Under the pieces are notes generated by a model. The model saw only the letters and a program-made list of their open reading frames with translations. It was not told where the DNA came from and did no database searches. The translations under genes were made by a program, and so were the position numbers. 46,305 bases of DNA from Coriobacteriia bacterium (GTDB lineage Bacteria; Actinomycetota; Coriobacteriia; Anaerosomatales; PALSA-660). Below are positions 7,942 to 16,083 of this stretch, in pieces (within the stretch, counting starts at the first letter, position 1; every line of letters starts with the position of its first letter). Where the stretch lies: NCBI GenBank assembly GCA_023252055.1, contig JAHEXP010000008.1, forward strand, positions 1 through 46,305, in the 5' to 3' direction.

Positions 7942-9039
7942 TCAGGCGCGGCCGTAGTCGGTGTATCGGTAGTACGCGGCGCACGAGCCTTCGGAGGAGA
8001 CCATGCACGGCCCGATGGGATGCTCGGGCGTGCAACCCTTGCCGAACAACCTGCACTGGAACGGAAGCACCACGCCGCGCAGCACGTCCCCGCACTGACA
8101 CCCGGGGATCTCCTTGGGCTCGGGAACGGTGACGTCGAACCGCTTCGCCGCATCGAAGTCGGCGAACTCGGGGCGGATCGCGAGGCCGGTCCCGGGGATG
8201 ACGCCGATGCCGCGCCACTCAGCGTCGGTCGGCTCGAACACCTCTTCGATCAGCGCGCGAGCCGTGGGGTTGCCGTCGGCGTTGACGCCGCGTTGGTACG
8301 CGATCTCGATCTCTGCTCGCCCCTCGCTGATCTGGCGCGCGAGCATCCACACCCCCTGCAGCACGTCGATCGGCTCGAAGCCGGTCGCGACGCCGGGGAC
8401 GTGGTAGGTGGAGGCGAGGAAACGGTACGGCTCGGGGCCGATGATCGTGGAGACGTGTCCCGGGAGGATGAACCCGTCGATCGCGACCTCGGGGTCGTTG
8501 ACGAGCGCCTCCAGCGCGCCCGGCACCGTCTTGTGCACCGACAGCACGCTGAAGTTCGTGAGGCCCTGGGCCATGGCGTGCTTGATGGTGACCGCGATCG
8601 TGGGCACCGTCGTCTCGAAGCCCACGCCGAGGAACACGACCTGCTTGTCCGGCTCGGCCGCGGCCATCTGGACCGCGTCGAGCGGGGAGTAGACGATGCG
8701 GACGTCGCGCCCGTCGGCCTTCTCACGCGAAAGCGACGAATGGGAGCCCGGCACCTTCATCATGTCGCCGAACGTGGTGATCACCACGCCCGGCAGCCGT
8801 GAGAGCTCTATGGCGAAGTCGATGTCGCGGTTCGCGGTGACGCACACCGGGCAGCCAGGCCCCGACAGCAGCGTGACGTTGTCCGGCATGACGTCGCGCA
8901 GCCCGAAGCGCGCGATCGCCACGGTGTGGGTGCCGCAGACCTCCATGATCTTCATCGGACGGTCGGCCGCCTGGGCGATCTGCTCGATGAGATGACGTGC
9001 GAGTTCGGGGTCGCGCCACGCGGAGAGGATGTCCGCCAT
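7942..9039 (-). CDS. hypD: Hydrogenase maturation protein HypD
   Basis: HypD, with HypC, forms the scaffold on which the Fe(CN)2CO group of NiFe-hydrogenase is assembled. The 365-residue protein has the conserved blocks KIMEVCGTHTVAIARFG and LLSGPGCPVCVT near the N-terminus and the GFETTVP segment in the middle. The C-terminal [4Fe-4S] Cys region shows CQCGDVLRG, FGKGC and GSCAAYYRY. All cysteines expected for the cluster and the iron-binding site appear present. It starts one base after the hypC stop, so the two partners are probably made together. Cytoplasmic. Confidence 0.97.
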   Translation of the reverse strand: MADILSAWRDPELARHLIEQIAQAADRPMKIMEVCGTHTVAIARFGLRDVMPDNVTLLSGPGCPVCVTANRDIDFAIELSRLPGVVITTFGDMMKVPGSHSSLSREKADGRDVRIVYSPLDAVQMAAAEPDKQVVFLGVGFETTVPTIAVTIKHAMAQGLTNFSVLSVHKTVPGALEALVNDPEVAIDGFILPGHVSTIIGPEPYRFLASTYHVPGVATGFEPIDVLQGVWMLARQISEGRAEIEIAYQRGVNADGNPTARALIEEVFEPTDAEWRGIGVIPGTGLAIRPEFADFDAAKRFDVTVPEPKEIPGCQCGDVLRGVVLPFQCRLFGKGCTPEHPIGPCMVSSEGSCAAYYRYTDYGRA

Positions 9040-9040
9040 G

Positions 9041-9289
9041 TCAGGCGCTGGCTTCCGCGGGAACGTCGTCGTCGACCCATACGATCTGCTTGATGAGGTC
9101 CCAGGACTCGGCGGCGAACTGCTCGTCGACGACCTGGATGGCGAAGCCCGCGTGGATGAGTACCCACGAGCCGAGTTCGGCCTCAGGCGTGAGGTCCAGG
9201 CTCACCGTGCGGGTGACGCCATGGATATCGACCTCCGCCATGCGGTTGTCGCTCATGAGGATGACGCGGGCCGGGATCGCAAGGCACAT
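9041..9289 (-). CDS. hypC: Hydrogenase maturation chaperone HypC
   Basis: HypC/HybG chaperone of 82 residues. It begins MCLAIPARV; after loss of Met the N-terminal Cys binds the iron group with HypD and then the hydrogenase large-subunit precursor. The small beta-barrel motif GSWVLIHAGFAIQ holds the conserved His. I start at the ATG at 9289 because it follows a GAGGAGC ribosome binding site and the MC start is essential for function; the track ORF adds 56 residues upstream. The C-terminus has an acidic extension ending DDDVPAEASA. It lies 49 bases after hypF. Confidence 0.96.
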   Translation of the reverse strand: MCLAIPARVILMSDNRMAEVDIHGVTRTVSLDLTPEAELGSWVLIHAGFAIQVVDEQFAAESWDLIKQIVWVDDDVPAEASA

Positions 9290-9338
9290 GTGGGAGCTCC
9301 TCGGGTCAGTGCGTATGTAGTGCCGGCGTACCGGCCTG

Positions 9339-11816
9339 TTATACCGTATCGCGCTGCGCCCACGCCACGACGGTCTGCCCGTAGGACACGTCGCCGTCGT
9401 TGGTGGGCAGGTCGCGGTGGACGAGCGGGACGAGGCCAGCGGCCCCGATGCCCGCACGGGCGCCGGCGAGAACGATCCGGTTCATGAACACGCCGCCGGT
9501 CAGCGCGACGTGGCGCGCTCCGGCGCGGGCGCACGCCGCGGTGGCCACCTCGACCGTCATCGCGACGACCGCGTTGTGGAACCGGGCGGAGATCGTGGGA
9601 GCTCCGACGCCGGCCGCCATGTCGTCGAGGATCGCGCGGAGCACCGGCTCAGGATCGATGATCACCGGAGCGTCCCCCGAGTACCCGAACGCGTACGCAC
9701 CCCGCTCGTCCGGGTCCGCGAGCGCCTCGAGTTCGATCGCCGCCTGGCCTTCGTAGAGGGCGTCGGACCGAACGCCGGCGATCGCGGCGACCGCGTCGAA
9801 CAACCGGCCCATGGACGACGTGAGAGGGCTGTTCAACCCCCGGCTCACCATCGCTTCGAGCGTGGTGTGCTCCTCTGGTGTCAGTGTACGTCGCAGGAGA
9901 GAAGCGCCGGGATGATCGAACAGCCCTCGTTGAAGTGAAGAGAGCAATCCGAATGCCATGCGGGCCGGCCTTCTGACGGCCGCGGCGCCTCCGGGCATCC
10001 GCACCGGCAGCAGGTGGGCGACGCGCTCGAAGCCGGCCCAGTCCGCCAGCAGGAACTCGCCGCCCCAGATCGTGCCGTCGGTCCCGTAGCCCGTGCCGTC
10101 AAAGGCGACTCCGATCACTTTCTCGGACACCCCGTGCTCGGCGGTGACGCTCGCGATGTGCGCGTGGTGGTGCTGCACGCCGACGGACGGCAGGCCGAGC
10201 GAGAGCGCGAACTTCGTGGAGAGGTACTCCGGGTGCAGGTCGTACGCGACCAGCTGCGGCGTGACCCGGAACATCTGCTCGTAGAGCGCCAGCGTGCGCT
10301 CGTAGGCCTCGAGCGTCTCCGCGTTCTCCATGTCGCCGATGTGCTGGCTGACGAAGGCGTGCGACTCGCGGGCGACGCAGAAGGTGTTCTTCTGCTCCGG
10401 GCCTGTCGCGAGGATGTGGACGTCGGTGCAGAAGGGGAGGCGCAGCGGGAACGGCGCGTACCCGCGCGACCTGCGGACGAGCTCGGTGGTGCCTGCGATG
10501 ACCCGTACCACCGAGTCGTCGTAGCGCTGGCGGATCTCACGGTCGTGCAGCAGGAAGGCGTCGGCGACCGGGGCGAGACGCTCGAGCGCTTCGGCGTTGT
10601 CGATCGCTATCGGCTCGTCCGACAGGTTGCCCGACGTCATCACGAGCGGGCGGCCGCCGACGGCGTCCATCAGCAGGTGGTGCAGCGGGGTGTACGGGAG
10701 CATGACGCCGAGTTCCGACAGGCCCGGGGCGACCGATGGGGCCAGGATCGTCGCGCCGCATCCCGTCGCCGGCTCCCCTGCGCGATCAGGGCTCGCGCTT
10801 CGGTCGAGCCCTGCGGTCTCGTCCGGCGCTCGCAACCGATCGCTCCGGGGATCCGCCGCCGGGGCGACATCGTGCTCGCTCGTCGCCCTCGCACGTAACT
10901 TGAGCAGGACGATCGGGCGTTTCGTGCCATCGAGCAGGGCGGCTTCCTCGGCATTGACCTCACACAGCGCGCGGACGGCCTCCAGGGTGGGGAGCATGAT
11001 CGCCAGCGGTTTGCCCCAGCGGCGCTTCCGCTCGCGCAACGTGCTGACGGCGGACTCGTTCGTTGCGTCGCACGCTAGGTGGAAGCCGCCGAGGCCCTTG
11101 ATCGCGAGGACACGGCCGTCCGCGAGCATCGCGGCTGCGCGCGCCATGACGTCGGCGGACCGGGCGGCCTCGGAGTCACGGGTGCGATCTTGGAGCGGCG
11201 TGACGGGCTCGGCCGGGCTCCAGGCGAGGGCGGCGGGCGCGTCGGCGCCGTTGAGGTACAGGCGCGGGCCGCACACGTGGCAGGCGTTCGGCTGGGCGTG
11301 GAAGCGGCGATCGCCGGGGTTGCTGTACTCCGCGGCGCACTCCGGGCACATCTCGAACGCCTTCATCGACGTGGCCGGGCGGTCGTAGGGAAGCGACTCC
11401 ACGATCGTGAAACGGGGGCCGCAGTTCGTGCAGTTCGTGAAGGCATAGCCGTACCGACGGTCGGTCGGGTCGCGCAGTTCGGACAGGCACGCCGGGCAGG
11501 TCGCGATATCGGGGGAGACGAGCGTCAGGTCCCCCCGCGCCTCCGACTCGCGGATGTCGAACGACGTGAACCCCTCGGGCTCGGCCTTGGCCGAACTGAC
11601 CGACTGCACGACCGCCATCGGGGGAGCGAGCTTCCAGACGTCGTCCGCGAACGCGTCGACGGCACCGGCCTCGCCCTCGACGACGATCGTCACGCCCTCG
11701 GCGGTGTTGTTGACCCAGCCGCTCAGGCCGCGCTCGCGCGCCAGACAGTAGACGAAGGGCCGGAAGCCCACGCCCTGCACCACACCCGAGACTTCGATCC
11801 TCGCGGCAGCCGTCAC
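9339..11816 (-). CDS. hypF: Carbamoyltransferase HypF
   Basis: HypF transfers a carbamoyl group from carbamoyl phosphate to the C-terminal Cys of HypE. The 825-residue protein shows the full architecture: an acylphosphatase domain (about 1-90, VVQGVGFRPFVY), two zinc-finger modules (CPAC..CTNC at about 110-135 and CPEC..CHVC at about 160-185), a YrdC-like domain (about 210-440, with KGLGGFHLACDA and MLPYTPLHHLL) and a Kae1/TobZ-like C-terminal domain (VQHHHAHIASV, GVAFDGTGYGTDG, LTGGVFMNRI). An Arg/Ala/Pro-rich stretch of about 45 residues near 310-355 looks like an inserted loop in the YrdC domain. The start is GTG at 11816, overlapping the upstream zinc-ribbon/HEPN gene by GTGA. Confidence 0.96.
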   Translation of the reverse strand: MTAAARIEVSGVVQGVGFRPFVYCLARERGLSGWVNNTAEGVTIVVEGEAGAVDAFADDVWKLAPPMAVVQSVSSAKAEPEGFTSFDIRESEARGDLTLVSPDIATCPACLSELRDPTDRRYGYAFTNCTNCGPRFTIVESLPYDRPATSMKAFEMCPECAAEYSNPGDRRFHAQPNACHVCGPRLYLNGADAPAALAWSPAEPVTPLQDRTRDSEAARSADVMARAAAMLADGRVLAIKGLGGFHLACDATNESAVSTLRERKRRWGKPLAIMLPTLEAVRALCEVNAEEAALLDGTKRPIVLLKLRARATSEHDVAPAADPRSDRLRAPDETAGLDRSASPDRAGEPATGCGATILAPSVAPGLSELGVMLPYTPLHHLLMDAVGGRPLVMTSGNLSDEPIAIDNAEALERLAPVADAFLLHDREIRQRYDDSVVRVIAGTTELVRRSRGYAPFPLRLPFCTDVHILATGPEQKNTFCVARESHAFVSQHIGDMENAETLEAYERTLALYEQMFRVTPQLVAYDLHPEYLSTKFALSLGLPSVGVQHHHAHIASVTAEHGVSEKVIGVAFDGTGYGTDGTIWGGEFLLADWAGFERVAHLLPVRMPGGAAAVRRPARMAFGLLSSLQRGLFDHPGASLLRRTLTPEEHTTLEAMVSRGLNSPLTSSMGRLFDAVAAIAGVRSDALYEGQAAIELEALADPDERGAYAFGYSGDAPVIIDPEPVLRAILDDMAAGVGAPTISARFHNAVVAMTVEVATAACARAGARHVALTGGVFMNRIVLAGARAGIGAAGLVPLVHRDLPTNDGDVSYGQTVVAWAQRDTV

Positions 11817-12496
11817 GGCTCGACGGGCCCCTTCGGGGCGTCGTCCTCGGCTGTGCCGCCGTGAAGGGACACGTGGGGGGCCTCGCCCCGGTGCCGCCTG
11901 CCATCGGCGACGAACTTGTTGTTGAGCGAGACGAACAGCGTGTACGCCTGGTCCAGCAGGACCATGACCTCGAGCGCGGTGGTCTGGTCGAGCGCGCCCT
12001 CTACGTCGCGGTACGGCGTGTCGTGGATGAAGGCGTTGCGAATCTGGCGGACCTTGCGCCAGCGTTTCGGAAAGTCGCGGTATCCGAGCTCGGCCGCTGC
12101 GTCCTCGAACTCGACGCCCGTGAGGTCGGGGAACAGCCGCGAGAGGCGCTGGCCGATCGCGCGGACGGTGTCGAGCAACGTCCCGCGGATCGCGATATCG
12201 GCGCCGTGGGCGGCCATGATCCGGTCGAGGATGTCCTCGAGCAGCGCTTCGAGCAGCGCGGCCCCGAGTATCACCGTGATCTGGGACTCACCATCGCGGT
12301 AATAGCCACGGATCCGGTCGTCGAGCAGGCGCTGGGTGTCCGGCGGGAACCGGCGCTTGGTGACGCCCGACGCGCGGCACTCGGGGCACGGCGTCTTGGC
12401 GTCCGCGAAGGCGGGGTCCTTGGACAGATAGCCGCAGGAAGGGCACTCCCAGAAGAGGGGCGCCTTGGCGGCGGGTGTCACGGCGGGTCGGTCCAT
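11813..12496 (-). CDS. Zinc-ribbon protein with HEPN-like domain
   Basis: Protein of 227 residues of unassigned function. The N-terminus carries a zinc ribbon with two CxxC knuckles (CPSC and CPEC, about 17 residues apart). The remainder is helical and includes RNAFIH in the context KVRQIRNAFIHDT. This fits the Rx4-6H motif of HEPN domains, which occur in RNases and in nucleotide-binding proteins. I start at the ATG at 12496; no Shine-Dalgarno is visible, but TACACT lies 7 bases upstream, which could be a -10 for a leaderless transcript. The stop overlaps the hypF GTG by four bases, so the two are translationally coupled. A role in hydrogenase maturation or RNA cleavage is inference. Confidence 0.75.
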   Translation of the reverse strand: MDRPAVTPAAKAPLFWECPSCGYLSKDPAFADAKTPCPECRASGVTKRRFPPDTQRLLDDRIRGYYRDGESQITVILGAALLEALLEDILDRIMAAHGADIAIRGTLLDTVRAIGQRLSRLFPDLTGVEFEDAAAELGYRDFPKRWRKVRQIRNAFIHDTPYRDVEGALDQTTALEVMVLLDQAYTLFVSLNNKFVADGRRHRGEAPHVSLHGGTAEDDAPKGPVEP

Positions 12497-12553
12497 GACC
12501 GAGAGTGTAGCGCTTCGGCGCGCGTGCGCGCGCATGCGCAAGTGGGCGCGCGC

Positions 12554-13360
12554 TCAGGCGTGCTCGTGCTCGTGCGCGTGAGGGTGGACGTGCCGGTCGG
12601 CTCCGTGCCGGTGAGCGTGCTCGTGGATGAGGTTCACGCTCAGCAGCAGGTCGCGGCGCGCGAGCACTTCCTCAGGTGCGCCGTCGGCTACGACCCGATG
12701 GTCCTCGGAGAGCACGATCATGCGATCGCACGACTCGGCGGCTGCCGACAGGTCGTGAGTGGCGATGACAACCGTGCGGCCCGCCCGCTTCCACTCCTCG
12801 AGCACGTCGAGCAGCCACACTTGGCTTCGAGGGTCGAGCGCGTTGGTCGGCTCATCCATGAGCAGGGCCTGGGGCCGCATCGTGAGCACGCTCGCGATCG
12901 CCACACGCTTCTTCTCCCCGCCGGAGAGCGTGTAGGGGGCACGGTCCAGCAGCTTGCCGATCCGCAGGGCCTCGGCGGTCTCGGCGACGCGCGTTCGTAC
13001 GTCCTCGGGCATCAGGCCGAGCTGCAGGGGCCCGAACGCGAGCTCGTCGAAGACCGTGTTGCAGAAGAGTTGGACGTCCGCGTCCTGGAAGACGAACCCC
13101 ACGCGCGACCTGAACTCGCGACGAAATGCCGGGTCCTCCAGCGCGTCCTCGGTGAGTGCGTGGCCGAACGCCTCGATCACTCCCGCCCGGGCGAACACCA
13201 GCCCATCGAGCATCTTGAGCAGCGTTGACTTGCCGCTGCCGTTCGCGCCGACGATCGCCACATGCTGTCCTGCTTCGATCGTCAGGTCGATGCCCTCGAG
13301 CGCATCCATGCCGGCGCCGTACGCGTGGCACACGCCCGAGAGCACGAACTCCGCTGTCAT
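12554..13360 (-). CDS. nikO: Nickel/cobalt ECF transporter ATPase (CbiO/NikO)
   Basis: ATP-binding subunit energising Ni(II) or Co(II) uptake by an ECF-type importer. It is 268 residues long with Walker A GANGSGKST, Q loop FVFQDADVQLF, signature LSGGEKKRVAIA, Walker B ALLMDEPTNALDP and switch His in ATHDLS. The ATG at 13360 overlaps the nikQ stop (ATGA); the track start 14 codons upstream is rejected. The C-terminus ends in a His-rich tail with ten His in 23 residues (HEHAHRHG...HPHAHEHEHA), unusual for this subunit and probably metal-binding. Nickel is favoured over cobalt because nikR heads the operon and hyp genes follow. Confidence 0.93.
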   Translation of the reverse strand: MTAEFVLSGVCHAYGAGMDALEGIDLTIEAGQHVAIVGANGSGKSTLLKMLDGLVFARAGVIEAFGHALTEDALEDPAFRREFRSRVGFVFQDADVQLFCNTVFDELAFGPLQLGLMPEDVRTRVAETAEALRIGKLLDRAPYTLSGGEKKRVAIASVLTMRPQALLMDEPTNALDPRSQVWLLDVLEEWKRAGRTVVIATHDLSAAAESCDRMIVLSEDHRVVADGAPEEVLARRDLLLSVNLIHEHAHRHGADRHVHPHAHEHEHA

Positions 13361-14238
13361 AGGGGGAACACCATCCTGTCGATCCCGAGGGCGAGCGCAC
13401 ACACAGCGGCGCTCGTCAGCAGCCAGCCCCAGTCAGCCGCGCGGGTCCGCAGCGCCGCAAGGGATGGCATGTGGCCGTCGAAGCCCCGCGCGAGCATGGC
13501 GTCGTAGACATCGTCGGCGGTCTTCATCGACCTTCGCGCCACGAACGCCATGCGTTCCACGACCCATCCTCGGTTCTCGTGCACGGTGCCGACCGAAAGC
13601 ATGCGGCTCTCGCGCGCAAGGTGCATGTTCTCCACGGTACGCAGCAGCGACATGATCTGCTTCTGGGTCATCGCGAGTGTCGCGACCACGAGTTCTGGGA
13701 CGCCCACAGCGCTGAGGGCACGCAGCAGATCGGTCCATCGCGTGGTCCACACAACCAGGAGGCCGAAGCCGGCGCCGGCAGCGACCCGCGTGACGAGCCG
13801 CGCTGCGATGAGCAGGCCCGGTGCCGTGACCGAGAGTGGCCCGAGCGGAACGAGGACCGGACCCGGAGTGATCCAGGCGGTGGCTGCTGGCGCGGCGAGG
13901 AGCGCTCCGAAGAACCCCGCCGTGCTCCAGACCTTGGCTGCGAACGAGGCGAGCGGCACCTTCGACGCGGCAGCGAACGCCACAGTCGTCAAGGTGAGCC
14001 CGAGCAGGACGGGCAACGAGTGCACGAGGGACGTCGCGACAGCGAACGCGAGGATGCTCACGAGCTTCACGCGCGGGTCCAGCGACTGCATGAGCCCCGG
14101 CGTACTCGCCAGTTCGTCGTTCTCGAGCACGTCGGCCACGGCACGGCCGAGTGCGTCTGCCGTCCGTCTGGCGAGAGAGCGGTGCCCGCGCCGGCTGCGA
14201 GTGGCCGGATCGCCCATGTGCTGGAGCGCCGGGATCAT
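13357..14238 (-). CDS. nikQ: Nickel/cobalt ECF transporter permease (CbiQ/NikQ)
   Basis: Transmembrane coupling subunit (T component) of the ECF importer, 293 residues. Several hydrophobic helices lie between about residues 55 and 150, with a final helix near the C-terminus. The cytoplasmic coupling segments contain the family signatures SLDPRVKL near residue 55 and the A-R-x/x-R-G pairs AFVARRSMKTADDVYDAMLARGFDG (quoted in part: LARGFDG). I start at the ATG at 14238, which overlaps the nikM stop by four bases; the much longer track ORF reads through the wrong frame of nikM. It overlaps nikO in the same way, consistent with tight co-translation. Confidence 0.9.
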   Translation of the reverse strand: MIPALQHMGDPATRSRRGHRSLARRTADALGRAVADVLENDELASTPGLMQSLDPRVKLVSILAFAVATSLVHSLPVLLGLTLTTVAFAAASKVPLASFAAKVWSTAGFFGALLAAPAATAWITPGPVLVPLGPLSVTAPGLLIAARLVTRVAAGAGFGLLVVWTTRWTDLLRALSAVGVPELVVATLAMTQKQIMSLLRTVENMHLARESRMLSVGTVHENRGWVVERMAFVARRSMKTADDVYDAMLARGFDGHMPSLAALRTRAADWGWLLTSAAVCALALGIDRMVFPL

Positions 14239-15251
14239 GGCTGGCGGCCTGACGGAGGCGTGGGCGGGGCCGTGCGCTCCTTGCCGGACAACAGCCGGCC
14301 CAAAGCCCACGTCACGCCGATGACCGCTGCCGACCCGAGTACCGCGGCTACGAGGTAGCCGACGAAGGGATTGGCGATGAAAGCCGGAGCATAGTCGGGG
14401 ACCGCAGCGGTCCACAGACCGCCGACCTTCTCGAGCCCTGCCGGGACGAAACCGAGCGTCCTTCTCAGCTCGTCGGCCCCCCACTCGCCCCACGCGGTGC
14501 CCGGGGCGAGCACACCCACGGGGGTCAGCAGCACCAGGGCGGCGAAACCGGCCCACAGCCACCGCAGCGGTTTCGACGCGGGCTTCATCTCCACAAGCGC
14601 CGAGTCCTGCTTGGCCAGTACCGCGACGATGCCCATGGTCACGGCCGCCTCGAGGGGACCGAAGAACAGCAGGTGCTCGATCGCCATCGCGGGGACAGCC
14701 ACCGACAGCGGGTACGGCGCGTACAGCGGTTGCCCCGTCGCCGTGTGGGCCAACAGTGGCTGCAGGCCGAACTCGACGCCCGCAGCGATCGCCGCGGTCA
14801 CGATCCCGAGAAACGCGCCGATCCCCGACGCCACGATGCGCCGCCCGTGACCCGGGGCATCGCCGGACGCGAGCCGGTACACGTAGTAGCCCACGAACGG
14901 CATGATCACCGCCATGTTGAGCACGTTCGCGCCGATCGCCGTGATGCCGCCGTCGCCGAAGACGAGCGCCTGGATGACGAGCGCGATCGAGACGGAGATG
15001 CACGCCGCCCACGGCCCCAACAGGATGGCGATGAGCGTCGCGCCCACGGCGTGACCGGTGGAGCCGCCCAGTACCGGCACGTTGAACATCATGATGACGA
15101 AGGAGAAGGCGGCGGCGAGAGCCATGAGCGGCACCTGCTTCGCCTTGAGCGCCTGCTTGACCTTGGAGCCGGCGATCATCCAGACCGGGATGAGCGCGGC
15201 ATCGAGAACCGCGTAGGTCTGGGGTCCGAGGTAGCCGTCCGGTATGTGCAC
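14235..15251 (-). CDS. nikM: Nickel/cobalt ECF substrate-binding subunit, CbiM/NikM with fused N-like domain
   Basis: Substrate-specific membrane subunit of the importer, 338 residues. It begins MHIPDGYLG, the hallmark whose N-terminal Met-His coordinates the metal ion, so the start is secure: GTG at 15251 after GGGAGG. About seven helices make the CbiM core (residues 1-210) with conserved segments STGHAVGA and GDGGITAIGANVLNMA. The C-terminal part (about 235-330) has two further helices flanking a loop and resembles the PDGLE/CbiN-type N subunit, so M and N appear fused as in NikMN proteins. Nickel specificity is inferred from the adjacent nikR and hyp genes. Confidence 0.92.
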   Translation of the reverse strand: MHIPDGYLGPQTYAVLDAALIPVWMIAGSKVKQALKAKQVPLMALAAAFSFVIMMFNVPVLGGSTGHAVGATLIAILLGPWAACISVSIALVIQALVFGDGGITAIGANVLNMAVIMPFVGYYVYRLASGDAPGHGRRIVASGIGAFLGIVTAAIAAGVEFGLQPLLAHTATGQPLYAPYPLSVAVPAMAIEHLLFFGPLEAAVTMGIVAVLAKQDSALVEMKPASKPLRWLWAGFAALVLLTPVGVLAPGTAWGEWGADELRRTLGFVPAGLEKVGGLWTAAVPDYAPAFIANPFVGYLVAAVLGSAAVIGVTWALGRLLSGKERTAPPTPPSGRQP

Positions 15252-15264
15252 GTTGCGCCTCCCG

Positions 15265-15684
15265 CTAGAGGTGGAGGCCGGTGGTGGTCGACACGAGCTT
15301 GCCGTGCTTGACGCCCTTGGTCCCGAGAAGGCCGTCTGCGATGGCTCGCACCTGCGAACTCGTGCCGCGGACCACGATCACTTCGAGGCAGTTGTGCGCG
15401 TCGAGATGCACGTGCATCGAGGACACGATCCGCTCGTGATGCGCGTGCTGTAGGGAGTCGAGCTTGTCGGAGAGGTCGGACGCATGATGGTCGAAGACCA
15501 TGGTGATCGTTCCGACGATCTCCTGGTCGCTGTCCTCCCACTCGGCGTCGACGAGAGCGTCACGGACGAGGTCGCGGACCGCTTCCGAGCGGTTGACGGC
15601 GCTGCCGCGTCGCGCCACGAGGTCGTCGAAGCCGGCGAGCAGGTCCGCGTCCATGGCGACGCCGAACCGCACGAGTCTGCCCAT
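15265..15684 (-). CDS. nikR: Nickel-responsive regulator NikR
   Basis: NikR-type ribbon-helix-helix/ACT repressor of 139 residues. The RHH DNA-binding domain (about 1-45) has [18 protein letters not shown] and [13 protein letters not shown]. The C-terminal nickel-binding domain carries the ligand set His (HHERIV), His-x-His (MHVHLDAH) and Cys (NCLEVIVV), matching the square-planar Ni(II) site. It starts at ATG 15684 behind a GGAGG site and lies only 13 bases upstream of nikM, so it probably represses its own operon when nickel is plentiful. A pair of direct repeats upstream is a possible operator. Confidence 0.95.
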   Translation of the reverse strand: MGRLVRFGVAMDADLLAGFDDLVARRGSAVNRSEAVRDLVRDALVDAEWEDSDQEIVGTITMVFDHHASDLSDKLDSLQHAHHERIVSSMHVHLDAHNCLEVIVVRGTSSQVRAIADGLLGTKGVKHGKLVSTTTGLHL

Positions 15685-15706
15685 CGTTCCGCCTCCGTCC
15701 CGTTGC

Positions 15707-15734
15707 GTAGCACGAACAGCCCAAAGGTAGCACG
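15707..15734 (-). promoter_or_regulatory. Direct repeat upstream of nikR (possible operator)
   Basis: The octamer GTAGCACG (plus strand) occurs at 15707-15714 and 15727-15734, exactly 20 bp apart, about two helical turns. The pair lies 23-50 bases upstream of the nikR start, and on the minus strand a TACCTT -10-like box lies within it. It does not match the E. coli NikR inverted repeat. An autoregulatory role is inference. Confidence 0.35.
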
Positions 15735-15764
15735 CCCGGCCCCCTGGTCAAGGGGCCGGGCGTG
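15731..15764 (-). terminator. Hairpin terminator after the trx operon
   Basis: A perfect 13-bp GC-rich stem (CACGCCCGGCCCC) with an 8-base loop sits 32 bases past the stop of the small gene that ends the thioredoxin operon. Only a short CTACCTTT follows on the minus strand, so the U tract is weak. It separates that operon from nikR. Confidence 0.6.
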
Positions 15765-15795
15765 TGATGTGGCGGCTCGAGTCCGGTGCGAAACG

Positions 15796-16047
15796 CTAGA
15801 CGAGTTCCACCGTGACGTCAGGGGACGCCGTGCGGCCCTCGAGTGCGGCGATCGCATCGTCGAGCTTGGCACGCGCCTCACCGAGCAGGACGCCCGCCTG
15901 TGCGAGCTCGGCCGACGCCTCCGGCTTCTTGCCGTGGTCGGCCAGGTGGTGAAGCTGCTCGAGCCACTGCTGCGACAGCGCGATGGCGTCGTCGACCTGG
16001 CCCACCGACAGCTTCAGCTGCGGAACGTTCACGCTGTTCTCACACAT
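15796..16047 (-). CDS. Small helical protein, unknown function
   Basis: Unrecognised protein of 83 residues. It is rich in Ala, Leu and Glu and is predicted by eye to form two or three amphipathic helices, with a coiled-coil-like segment around LSQQWLEQLHHLADHGKK. There are no membrane segments and no signal peptide; the single Cys is residue 2. The ATG at 16047 follows an AGGA site. It lies 36 bases downstream of trxA and is the last gene before the hairpin, so it is probably co-transcribed with the thioredoxin system. The coding call rests on length, spacing and the binding site. Confidence 0.65.
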   Translation of the reverse strand: MCENSVNVPQLKLSVGQVDDAIALSQQWLEQLHHLADHGKKPEASAELAQAGVLLGEARAKLDDAIAALEGRTASPDVTVELV

Positions 16048-16083
16048 ACTCAGAGTCCTTTGCGCGTAGCGGGTGCAGGCCGA

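Noticed and set aside
9320-9336. GCCGG/CCGGC hairpin between hypF and hypC
   Set aside because: The stem is short, common at this GC content and lacks a T tract; the genes appear co-transcribed.
11813-12496. Toxin-antitoxin system based on the HEPN motif
   Set aside because: There is no adjacent antitoxin such as an MNT nucleotidyltransferase; the neighbours are nikO and hypF.
13357-15012. 551-residue version of NikQ
   Set aside because: The first 258 residues are another frame of nikM; the ATGA overlap and the conserved core support the start at 14238.
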